5,797 nt of DNA from Candidatus Cloacimonadota bacterium. GTDB taxonomy: Bacteria > Cloacimonadota > Cloacimonadia > Cloacimonadales > Cloacimonadaceae. Below, piece after piece: positions 1 through 5,797 of this stretch. The position numbers were made by a program, and so were the translations under genes. Within the stretch, counting starts at the first letter, position 1; every line of letters starts with the position of its first letter. The notes below the pieces were generated by a model. That model had not been told where the DNA came from. It worked only from the letters and a program-made list of their open reading frames with translations, and searched no databases. Location: assembly GCA_023230245.1 (NCBI GenBank), contig JALNXT010000102.1, positions 1-5,797 on the forward strand, in the 5' to 3' direction.

Positions 1-412
1 GCATGGCGATGGGAATACCATCCAGTACAGATTTACGCTCGGTCTTTTCTTTCTTTTTGATGCGCTCCCAGTTCATTTTAACTTCGGAGGCGGTGCTTAA
101 TGTCTGCTTTCCAAACACATGAGGATGTCTGCGAATGAGTTTACGGTTAATTGCCTCAATCACATCGCTCATATCCCAAAGCCCTTGCTCGGCAGAAATC
201 TGAGCCTGAAAAACGATATGCAGCAAGAGATCACCCAGTTCTTCTTTAAGGTCTTCCGTATCGTTATCTTCTATTGCTTCCACTGCTTCATACAGCTCTT
301 CAATAAAATTGGGGACAAGCGATGCACGCGTTTGTTTTATGTCCCAAGGGCAGCCGGTTTCAGGGGTACGCAGAGAAGCAAGAATATCTAACAGATCTTG
401 AAATTGGTTCAT
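1..412 (-). CDS. mazG: MazG nucleoside triphosphate pyrophosphohydrolase, N-terminal part (cut by window edge)
   Basis: MazG hydrolyses (d)NTPs to the monophosphate and pyrophosphate in the cytoplasm; it is linked to nucleotide-pool cleaning and, in E. coli, to lowering of (p)ppGpp. I translated 137 codons from the ATG at 412-410, and the frame runs open off the window edge. Family hallmarks visible are GCPWD (20-24) followed by QT at 27-28, the metal-binding pattern EExxE (E38, E39, E42) with ExxD (E58, D61) in EELGDLLL, the block KLIRRHPHVFG (91-101), W115 with IKKKEK (118-123), and SVLDGIP (128-134). E. coli MazG is about 263 residues, so roughly half is present. The start is fixed by GGAGG at 420-424, seven bases upstream and inside the preceding gene. 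The ATG overlaps that gene's TGA (ATGA), which suggests translational coupling. The identification is firm; a role in polysaccharide metabolism is not implied. Confidence 0.96.
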   Translation of the reverse strand, partial: MNQFQDLLDILASLRTPETGCPWDIKQTRASLVPNFIEELYEAVEAIEDNDTEDLKEELGDLLLHIVFQAQISAEQGLWDMSDVIEAINRKLIRRHPHVFGKQTLSTASEVKMNWERIKKKEKTERKSVLDGIPIAM

Positions 413-1728
413 GAATTAGCCTCCAGAAGCTTGCTAATTGAACTTTGGTCGGGTATCTCTTTTAGCTGGAGCTTGTCGAATGCACCAAGTTCAAGCTTGC
501 TCATGGCATTCACAGCCGCAAGATATACCCACAGCAAATGATTCCATTTGATAGAACTTGGCAGTGCACTGGTTGCAATAAACAATAGCAAAGAAGAAAG
601 ATACATTAAATACAAGCTGCGTACTTTGCCGGAGCTTGCTTTATAACGACGATATAAACCAGCTATCCAACCAAAATACAGATAAAGAAAGCCTGCAGTG
701 ATGAGGATGCCAAAATCACCCAAGAGCTCTAGAACAAAATTATGTGCATTGGTAACGCCACCGGTGCGCTGGGAGCGATCCATACCCATATAAGTTTCCA
801 GATTTCCCGCTCCTACCCCCATGAATTTGCTTTGCGCGGTTAATTCTAAAATCTCTACAAAAAGCTGTTTGCGTATTCGGAGCGAACTCATCCGGGCGGT
901 TTCTTTCTCTGTGTTGACGCTGGAGATTTCTTTTATCAGCATTTTGCCACCCATGCTTGCTAAAGGTGATGCCGTTTGCATCAGGATAAAGATTAATAGA
1001 CCGATTACAATCAAGCTGTAACCTTTGGTGGCACGTGAAGTTAAGAAGAGAAACCCTACTCCCCCCAAAAGCACCGCAGCCATCATGGCAATCCGAGCTC
1101 CTTGAATGGTGATAATGACAAACATGCCCAAAACAAGCAATCCACATAGAATTCTCAGCCATTGGCTTCGATGTAGTTTGGGCAGAAAAAAGATAAAAGG
1201 CAAAGGCAATAGAAAAAAGCCTGCTAAGTTGTTTTCGTTATAAAAAGGACCCGTGGGGACAAATGTAAGTTTGCCATAATAATGTGAAACAGGCAGATGA
1301 CTTAGATTCACTATTTCCCACACGCTGGTGGAAAGATACATGACAAAGATAATTAGGAAAAAGTATGGAGTCATTTTCAACCATTTCTGGTTTCGGAAAA
1401 ACCCGCTGAAGACGAAAAACACACCCATGTCGATAAATATTATCTGTGAATACTCTAACGCAGAATCTTGTTCTACTGCCCAATTATAGCTTAGCAAGGA
1501 GTATAATAGCCAGATAAGCAGAAACATCATCGGGGCAAAATTAGTTTTATCGATTAACTTGGTGGAAGGATAAAGCATGGCATAAAATGCGCACAAACAC
1601 ATGCAGAATAACAACATAATGTTGTTTGCTGCATAATAAAGAGCATAAAACTGCATGAAAGCAAGCACTATCAGGCATGCATAAAGAAAGTTAAGTGGCT
1701 TGCCCAGGCGTTTTATCACAGACGGCAT
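409..1728 (-). CDS. O-antigen ligase/polymerase family (Wzy/WaaL-like) integral membrane protein
   Basis: This 439-residue inner-membrane protein has about twelve hydrophobic segments (near 12-32, 35-53, 64-80, 95-111, 119-138, 167-183, 190-208, 211-230, 236-252, 333-357, 370-388 and 393-408) and a large hydrophilic, presumably periplasmic loop at about 253-330. It matches the O-antigen ligase/polymerase superfamily (Wzy_C type): GPFYNENNLAGF (160-171), QGARIA (209-214) with an Arg just after a membrane segment, GVGAGN (304-309) in the loop, and NAHNFVLELLGDFG (327-340) with His329. In WaaL-type enzymes a conserved Arg and a loop His of this kind are needed to move undecaprenyl-linked glycan to an acceptor. 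Polymerase, lipid A-core ligase and protein O-glycosyl ligase cannot be told apart from sequence alone. It starts 3 bp after the chain-length regulator, with GGAA at 1736-1739 as a modest ribosome site, and overlaps mazG by 4 bp. The pairing with a Wzz-like gene favours a polymerase role. Confidence 0.87.
   Translation of the reverse strand: MPSVIKRLGKPLNFLYACLIVLAFMQFYALYYAANNIMLLFCMCLCAFYAMLYPSTKLIDKTNFAPMMFLLIWLLYSLLSYNWAVEQDSALEYSQIIFIDMGVFFVFSGFFRNQKWLKMTPYFFLIIFVMYLSTSVWEIVNLSHLPVSHYYGKLTFVPTGPFYNENNLAGFFLLPLPFIFFLPKLHRSQWLRILCGLLVLGMFVIITIQGARIAMMAAVLLGGVGFLFLTSRATKGYSLIVIGLLIFILMQTASPLASMGGKMLIKEISSVNTEKETARMSSLRIRKQLFVEILELTAQSKFMGVGAGNLETYMGMDRSQRTGGVTNAHNFVLELLGDFGILITAGFLYLYFGWIAGLYRRYKASSGKVRSLYLMYLSSLLLFIATSALPSSIKWNHLLWVYLAAVNAMSKLELGAFDKLQLKEIPDQSSISKLLEANS
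420..424 (-). promoter_or_regulatory. Shine-Dalgarno for mazG, inside the upstream gene
   Basis: On the minus strand GGAGG lies seven bases before the mazG ATG (412-410) and within the last codons of the O-antigen ligase-like gene. Together with the ATGA stop/start overlap at 409-412 it supports this start codon and reinitiation or coupled translation. Confidence 0.8.
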
Positions 1729-1731
1729 AGA

Positions 1732-2907
1732 CTATTTCCGGGTAAACAAAGTGCGGGTAATTTCGCGAACCTTCTCGCTATTATTCACAAATATCGTTTC
1801 TTTAACCAACGCAATCACACAAGCAAGCATAAATGCTGCTATGGTGCTAAGGACGACTATGATTGCCCGCCTTGGCTTAGATCGCATTCCCGGCATTTGG
1901 GGTGCATCAATGATTTCAAAGGTGGGGAGGTCCTTCAGCTCTTCAAGCTTGGATATCTCAAGTTGAGGAAAGACATACTCAATGACCCTTTTCTTAATCT
2001 CTGCATTGATCATCAGTTGGGCATACTGCATGGAAAGATCTGGAATCTTATCTATTTTCAGAAGGTAATGGGGAGTCAGTTTGGAATTGCTATTCTCTAT
2101 TTCATTCAGTTTATCTGCAAGTACCTTCATTTTATCAGCAAGGTTTTTTACCATTGGGGAGTTTTCGGTATATTGTGTTTTAGCGAGTTCGTATTCAATT
2201 TCGCTTTGCATATACATCGCCGCTTGGCTGCTGTAAAGGGATACAAGAGATTCAGTTTGTTTATCAAGCGCTATGGAGCGATTTTTAACCTGAAAATCCC
2301 GGAGCGCGATGGCAATAGAATCCGCCTCATGCATGTGTTTATCGACCTGCTTCTGAAGGAATTCTCGTTTCTGTCGTCCTTTGCTCATCCGGTTATTGAT
2401 ATTATATTTGGCAAGATTATCCACATAGAATTGAACAATCGTACGGGAAAGACTTTTGTTTTTGGTTTCGGCGGTGATGTTAACCACGTAGCTTTCTTCA
2501 TTGAAGGAAGTTCTCAGTATTTTTTCACCCAGTTTGCGAACGGCAAGTTCCATTGCTTCAGAGGGATCGGGCTTAGTTATCTTGAAGTATTTGATCAGGT
2601 CAAACTCTTTTATCACCCTCTCACTAAAACTGCGGCTTTTCATAATCGTAATGAAATCGATCGCTTTCTCGGATTTGGGAGTTTTTAGAAAACCACCCCC
2701 TGCAACATCTAAAAGACTGGTACTAAAAGAGCCAACCCCATCGTTATCTGAAACTGGCAGGATCGCAGCAGTTGATTTCCAGTATTTTGGCGTTAACAAC
2801 GAATAGCCAATTGCCAGCAAGGCAGCAATCACTGTTATCGTAATCACCAATTTCTTGTTTTTAGCAATTAAGAGCAGCAAGTCAAGAATTCCAAGTTCGT
2901 TATTCAT
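1732..2907 (-). CDS. Wzz/GNVR-type polysaccharide chain-length determinant (co-polymerase), no kinase domain
   Basis: This 391-residue protein has the layout of a polysaccharide co-polymerase. A short cytoplasmic start, LGILDLLLLIAKNKK (5-19), leads into membrane segment 1 (about 19-38). A long periplasmic part follows, including a helical, charged, probably coiled-coil stretch (about 175-275). The proline-rich DAPQMPGMRSKPRR (334-347) precedes membrane segment 2 (about 348-368), and a cytoplasmic tail of about 23 residues ends the protein. The Pro-x-x-P and Lys-Pro-Arg-Arg wording before the second membrane segment is a family hallmark. Such proteins form inner-membrane oligomers that set the length of glycans made by a Wzy polymerase, and a Wzy-like gene follows 3 bp downstream. 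The C-terminal tyrosine-kinase domain found in BY-kinase fusions (Wzc, or CapAB-like) is absent, and no kinase gene is in view. The start has the purine-rich AAGAAGAG about four bases upstream. Family confidence is high; which glycan it controls is unknown. Confidence 0.92.
   Translation of the reverse strand: MNNELGILDLLLLIAKNKKLVITITVIAALLAIGYSLLTPKYWKSTAAILPVSDNDGVGSFSTSLLDVAGGGFLKTPKSEKAIDFITIMKSRSFSERVIKEFDLIKYFKITKPDPSEAMELAVRKLGEKILRTSFNEESYVVNITAETKNKSLSRTIVQFYVDNLAKYNINNRMSKGRQKREFLQKQVDKHMHEADSIAIALRDFQVKNRSIALDKQTESLVSLYSSQAAMYMQSEIEYELAKTQYTENSPMVKNLADKMKVLADKLNEIENSNSKLTPHYLLKIDKIPDLSMQYAQLMINAEIKKRVIEYVFPQLEISKLEELKDLPTFEIIDAPQMPGMRSKPRRAIIVVLSTIAAFMLACVIALVKETIFVNNSEKVREITRTLFTRK
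1736..1739 (-). promoter_or_regulatory. Weak ribosome binding site for the Wzy/WaaL-like gene
   Basis: GGAA on the minus strand stands seven bases before the ATG at 1728-1726 and lies in the last codons and stop (TAG, 1734-1732) of the chain-length regulator. The site is weak, so translation probably depends on ribosomes finishing the upstream gene. Confidence 0.5.
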
Positions 2908-2918
2908 ATTTCTCTTCT

Positions 2919-2946
2919 TTCCGGGGCTTTAATTTAGCTTCCGGGG
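2919..2946 (-). repeat. Short direct repeat in the 47-bp intergenic gap
   Basis: The octamer TTCCGGGG (plus strand) occurs at 2919-2926 and again at 2939-2946, exactly 20 bp apart. The pair occupies most of the gap between the 816-residue protein gene and the chain-length regulator gene. The proximal copy runs into the purine-rich ribosome site of the latter (about 2911-2922). No hairpin with a U-tract is present, so this gap does not look like a terminator. It could be chance or a small regulatory or RNA-processing site. Confidence 0.4.
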
Positions 2947-2954
2947 TGGTTATT

Positions 2955-5405
2955 TTAATCACCAGCGATAATCAAGCGTCCTTCGGACTCTATTTTTGCA
3001 CTAGCAGCTTGGATGATTTTTCCGGTTACAGTAAGGGAGCTGCCTTTCTTTAATACAAGAGTGCAGTTTTCCAACAGGTGTAAATCTCCCTCGCAGGTAA
3101 CATTGCTTTTTTTGTTCAACACCACTTTGTCTTTCAACACGGCAGTGTTTTTCAATGTGTAATTGCCTTTTTTCAAATTGGCAGGAAGCGTCGAAACCAG
3201 TTTCAGCATTTTACCTTCACCGGCAGCAAGGCTAACAGTAATTTGATTGCCATCGGCTATTGCTAAGAACGAATCAAGGGGATCTAAAACTGCCGGGAAA
3301 CTTCCATAAGCGCCTTTTATTAGGTTAATCTTCAGGTCTTGTGCAGCAAACTCTGCATAATACTTCTGGTATTCTGAGGGCGGAATTATGCTGCTGTTCC
3401 GTTTATCTGTTATCGCGACATCCTTCAGATAATCAGTTCGTCTATTAACGGCAAAAATTGCTGGCATCCCTGCTTCATCCAGATAATAACCACACTGGAT
3501 ATAGCCTTCATATATGCCATTTCCGTTCTGTTGAACGTTTAGCTTTTCTATTCCCAAGGTTTTCACATCTACCTGGGAAGCGGCATCTTCCGTTTGAATA
3601 GTGTTGGCAAACAACCACTTCCATCCCTGGATCAGAGATCCATAATACTTCAGTTTCGGGTTTAGCTCTGAAACAACATCCCAAGTATGCGTATCCGTGG
3701 ATAGAGGGTTCATATCATAAGCGAGACACTGTGCATAATCACCTTCACCTTTGGCATTTAACAAGCCAGTAAATAAATAGCTCATCAGACCATCGGGGCC
3801 GTAGCAGAAGGGTAGATACAGCATTGCCTTTTGTGTGGCCTTGGGAGGCAATACCCACGAAACCCATTGTTTGCCATTCCATCTTCCAAAGGTTTGCACG
3901 ATGGGATAAAATTCGCGTCCTTCCTGCTCCAGAGAATAGTCTTTACATTCCTGATACACCTTCAATAACTTCTTGTCAAACACGGTTTGAATGAATTCTC
4001 CCTGTCCTTGGTTAAAATTGATCCCGGGTTTCATGGGATAGATGTCAGGAGCAATAATACTTGGCTTCATTTGTTCTCTAACCAGCGAAACTTGGTCAAA
4101 ATAGCTCTTCCCATCCCCCATCAAGAATTCTTGATGTTCTATATCATAAGAAGCCGTAAACATCGTGGGCAAATCGGAATCTATCATGCTGTTTAGTTCT
4201 CTAAAGCTATTCTGGTGAGTTTGGTATGGCTCATCAAGAGGATAAAAATTACGGATAATATTGCCATGAGGCAGAGAAGTTAATTCACGCAAACGCTGAT
4301 TAATCCTGCTTCGGTAAACATCAGGCTGTGTGCGGAAGTTACGATGAATCTGATCTTCCAGTTCCAGGTAATCCAAGCTCAGATCACAATTCCCATTCCA
4401 GTACAGACGAGGACTGAATCCACGAAACCCATACCACCACCAATTTCCATCTGCGGAAGGGTTATAACTAAAATCATTCGTTAATAAACCACTTTCGCGT
4501 AAATCGTTATAGCTCATCCTAAGCTCGAGATCAAAGTAACCCTTGGGCTGTCCCAGAGCTTTGAAATCCCTCACCGTGAAGTTACTGCTAAAACCAGTTT
4601 GTTTGGCGAAGCTGTGCTTCACCATTGACGAATCGGCAAATTCGGTGGCTCGTCCCAAGTATCCCATCGGAGAAAAGGAGAACAGAACCTCGTCCTCACG
4701 CAAGCTGGGGTTAATCTTATCCAGTTTAATGCGATATTTTACATAAAGGGAATCAGTGTCTTTAATGCTTATTTGGTGCGTGTTATGAATCAGAAATCCT
4801 TGTCCCATCTTTACGCTTTCACCACGTCGGTTTTCCCAGCGATAGGTGATATCCGTGAAGGCATAACCTGCCTTGTCACGTTTCTGAGAACACTGCCAAG
4901 CATGCTCGTAAGAGGCATCGGGATCGCTAACCTGAACTCCCGTACGTTTGGGGGCATTGGGGTTGTTTTTGCCAATAACTGAACCATACCAATACGAGGA
5001 TTGGTTAATGTCTTCGGCTTTTACTGGTTTAGCATCTGAAAACTCGGCTTCAAAACGCTGGAAGTTGCTGGTGCTGAGCGCCAACATGGCATAATGTCGA
5101 GAATCAGCAGGGTCATTACTCCAACACTTATCGCTAAGTACTGCGTCCACGTCATTCTCGGCAAGCACAGCCAACAGTCCGTCCAAATCTGTGTCACTGT
5201 TATTGGTTTGCATCACAGTGAAGTTATAGCCCATAAGCTTCATATATTCAGCAATCTTGCCACGGTTTTCGCCAAAGTACTTATTGCTATTATGAAGTAA
5301 CGAATATACTCCAAACGGAAATTCATTTGTAACCACAGCAGTAGCAGAAACAATCAAGCTTGCAAGCAAGCCGATAATTAATATACGCAAGTGTTTATCT
5401 CTCAT
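2955..5405 (-). CDS. Secreted glycoside-hydrolase-like (beta/alpha)8 barrel protein with inserted beta-sandwich and C-terminal beta-solenoid
   Basis: An 816-residue exported protein of unrecognised family. A Sec signal peptide is clear: basic start, hydrophobic 8-20, A-T-A at 21-23 as the likely cleavage site, and no lipobox Cys. I read the strands of a TIM barrel as 29-35 (FPFGVYS), 61-67, 86-92, 382-393 (ending in Asp391-Glu392-Pro393), 414-419, 449-457 (SIIAPDIYP), 500-507 (YPIVQTFG) and 539-545. Between strands 3 and 4 lies an insertion of about 240 residues (about 110-352), rich in beta strands and aromatics (NWWWYGFRGF, 321-330) and closing with DLSLDYLELED, like a carbohydrate-binding jelly roll. 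A second beta domain (about 610-738) ends in LAAGEGKMLKL, a wording common at the C-terminal sandwich of glycosidases. Residues 740-816 form solenoid-like beta repeats. The start is supported by AAGGAG six bases upstream. Glu392 is a candidate acid/base; the strand 7 position holds Gln504. Hydrolase activity is inferred and could instead be glycan binding. Confidence 0.8.
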   Translation of the reverse strand: MRDKHLRILIIGLLASLIVSATAVVTNEFPFGVYSLLHNSNKYFGENRGKIAEYMKLMGYNFTVMQTNNSDTDLDGLLAVLAENDVDAVLSDKCWSNDPADSRHYAMLALSTSNFQRFEAEFSDAKPVKAEDINQSSYWYGSVIGKNNPNAPKRTGVQVSDPDASYEHAWQCSQKRDKAGYAFTDITYRWENRRGESVKMGQGFLIHNTHQISIKDTDSLYVKYRIKLDKINPSLREDEVLFSFSPMGYLGRATEFADSSMVKHSFAKQTGFSSNFTVRDFKALGQPKGYFDLELRMSYNDLRESGLLTNDFSYNPSADGNWWWYGFRGFSPRLYWNGNCDLSLDYLELEDQIHRNFRTQPDVYRSRINQRLRELTSLPHGNIIRNFYPLDEPYQTHQNSFRELNSMIDSDLPTMFTASYDIEHQEFLMGDGKSYFDQVSLVREQMKPSIIAPDIYPMKPGINFNQGQGEFIQTVFDKKLLKVYQECKDYSLEQEGREFYPIVQTFGRWNGKQWVSWVLPPKATQKAMLYLPFCYGPDGLMSYLFTGLLNAKGEGDYAQCLAYDMNPLSTDTHTWDVVSELNPKLKYYGSLIQGWKWLFANTIQTEDAASQVDVKTLGIEKLNVQQNGNGIYEGYIQCGYYLDEAGMPAIFAVNRRTDYLKDVAITDKRNSSIIPPSEYQKYYAEFAAQDLKINLIKGAYGSFPAVLDPLDSFLAIADGNQITVSLAAGEGKMLKLVSTLPANLKKGNYTLKNTAVLKDKVVLNKKSNVTCEGDLHLLENCTLVLKKGSSLTVTGKIIQAASAKIESEGRLIIAGD
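3115..3140 (-). repeat. 18-bp-period repeat within the solenoid-coding region
   Basis: The octamer TTCAACAC (plus strand) recurs at 3115-3122 and 3133-3140, a period of 18 bp or six codons. It encodes the paired VLKDK and VLNKK (residues 756-765). This fits a short internal duplication feeding the C-terminal beta-repeat region of the 816-residue protein. Confidence 0.4.
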
Positions 5406-5411
5406 CCTTCT

Positions 5412-5417
5412 CTCCTT
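5412..5417 (-). promoter_or_regulatory. Strong Shine-Dalgarno for the 816-residue secreted protein
   Basis: AAGGAG on the minus strand lies six bases before the ATG at 5405-5403 and fixes the start that yields the signal peptide. It directly abuts the lower arm of the inverted repeat at 5418-5432, so folding of that hairpin in the transcript could affect ribosome access. Confidence 0.82.
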
Positions 5418-5432
5418 CTGTATGCGATACAG
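5418..5432. promoter_or_regulatory. Perfect 15-bp inverted repeat between serS and the secreted-protein gene
   Basis: CTGTAT-GCG-ATACAG is a perfect six-base inverted repeat around a three-base centre. It begins four bases after the serS stop codon (TAA, 5438-5436) and ends where the AAGGAG ribosome site of the next gene begins. In transcription direction no T-run follows, so it is not a standard intrinsic terminator. It could be an operator half-site pair, an mRNA-processing hairpin, or a translational control element. The stem is short and AT-rich, so chance is possible. Confidence 0.45.
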
Positions 5433-5435
5433 TTA

Positions 5436-5797
5436 TTACAGTTTTATTCCAAGCCAAGGATTTAGCACTTCTGGAGCAGTAAAACTTCCATCCTCCTGCT
5501 GATATGTTTCCAGTAGGGCGATCATGAGGCGTGGAGTAGCCAATCCGGAGCCGTTCAGCGTATGTAAATGGCATACCTTCCCGCTGCTGTCTTTATAGCG
5601 GATATTGGCACGGCGTGCTTGGAACTCTCCAAAGTTGCTTACAGACGACACTTCCAGATATTTCTGAGAACCGGGAGCCCACACTTCCAGATCATAAGTG
5701 CGCTGCGAGGCAAAGCTGGTATCGCCGGTGCACAGATTCACCACCCGGTAATGCAGACCAAATGCCTGCAAAATAGCTTCCGCATTGCCAAGCATTT
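5436..5797 (-). CDS. serS: Seryl-tRNA synthetase, C-terminal catalytic part (cut by window edge)
   Basis: SerRS charges tRNA-Ser (and tRNA-Sec where present) with serine in the cytoplasm. Only about the last 120 residues are inside the window. They align by eye with the class II SerRS core: HYRVVNLCTGD, then TYDLEVWAPG and the YLEVSSVSNFGEFQARRANI block that lines the active site. Next come HTLNGSGLATPR, which is class II motif 3 with its ATP-binding Arg, and YQQEDGS and PEVLNPWLG at the C-terminus. The motif 3 wording is GSGLATPR where E. coli has GSGLAVGR; the Arg is kept, and Pro before it is a variant I recall from Bacteroidetes-like enzymes. The Met codon at 5795-5793 is internal, because family members continue upstream without a break (E. 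coli has a similar helix, GHAEKVLQLLGLPYR), so it is not the start. The gene ends 30 bp before the secreted-protein gene on the same strand. Confidence 0.97.
   Translation of the reverse strand, partial: MLGNAEAILQAFGLHYRVVNLCTGDTSFASQRTYDLEVWAPGSQKYLEVSSVSNFGEFQARRANIRYKDSSGKVCHLHTLNGSGLATPRLMIALLETYQQEDGSFTAPEVLNPWLGIKL

Noticed and set aside
119..391. A plus-strand open frame of 90 codons at the left edge
   Set aside because: It is antisense to mazG, whose minus-strand translation is unmistakable over the same bases.
740..1162. An open frame of 140 codons on the minus strand inside the Wzy/WaaL-like gene
   Set aside because: It is a shifted frame of the real membrane-protein gene, giving a low-complexity, motif-free translation. 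The true frame carries the family motifs across the same bases, so there is no frameshift.
1897..2688. A long open frame (263 codons) on the plus strand opposite the chain-length regulator gene
   Set aside because: It lies wholly antisense to a well-supported gene, its translation shows no family motif, and it is Phe/Ile-rich in the way expected from the complement of a Lys/Asn-rich coding frame.
5406..5435. The hairpin gap as an intrinsic terminator for serS
   Set aside because: In the direction of transcription the stem is followed by AGAAGGAGAG and not by a T-run, and the stem is only six AT-rich pairs.
5425..5470. A sigma-70-like promoter at the end of serS (TTGGCT or TTGGAA with downstream TGTAAT or TAATAA)
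   Set aside because: No pair of boxes has both good matches and a spacer of 16-18 bp, and such AT-rich words are expected by chance here.
5436..5795. A separate short gene starting at the Met codon at 5795
   Set aside because: The translation begins in the middle of a helix conserved in SerRS and holds motif 3, so it is the end of serS cut by the window.

Overview
This window has the look of a bacterial chromosome and is almost wholly coding. Five genes lie head to tail on the minus strand, so transcription runs from high to low coordinates. In that order they are: the C-terminal end of seryl-tRNA synthetase (serS), a large secreted protein of 816 residues, a Wzz/GNVR-type polysaccharide chain-length regulator, an O-antigen ligase/polymerase-like membrane protein, and the N-terminal half of the nucleotide pyrophosphohydrolase MazG. 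The gaps are 30 bp, 47 bp and 3 bp, followed by a 4-bp ATGA overlap. No stretch of 50 bp or more is free of genes, and I see no convincing internal promoter or terminator. The simplest reading is one operon or a long co-transcribed run.

The organism is probably a Gram-negative (diderm) bacterium, because a Wzz-like co-polymerase with two membrane segments and a WaaL/Wzy-like protein imply surface polysaccharide assembly across a periplasm. Moderate AT bias, serine tRNA synthetase wording close to the Bacteroidetes-like type, and a large secreted protein ending in a beta-solenoid would fit the FCB group, for example Candidatus Cloacimonadota. That placement is inference from impression and is not established by the sequence.

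Region by region: 5436-5797 is the SerRS catalytic C-terminus with the class II motif 3. A perfect 15-bp inverted repeat (5418-5432) lies between the serS stop and the strong ribosome binding site of the next gene. 2955-5405 encodes an exported protein that I read as a complete (beta/alpha)8 barrel of glycoside-hydrolase type, interrupted after strand 3 by a beta-sandwich of about 240 residues and followed by a second beta-sandwich and a short C-terminal beta-solenoid. 1732-2907 encodes the chain-length regulator, without a kinase domain. 409-1728 encodes the polymerase/ligase. 1-412 encodes MazG, cut by the window edge.

The middle three genes form a plausible functional set: a polymerase or ligase, its length regulator, and a secreted sugar-active or sugar-binding protein that could trim, bind or modify the product. 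They sit between two housekeeping genes, with no glycosyltransferase or flippase in view. The most unusual item is the 816-residue protein. It has an Asp-Glu-Pro motif at the end of barrel strand 4, where clan GH-A enzymes carry the acid/base, but Gln rather than Glu in my predicted strand 7.
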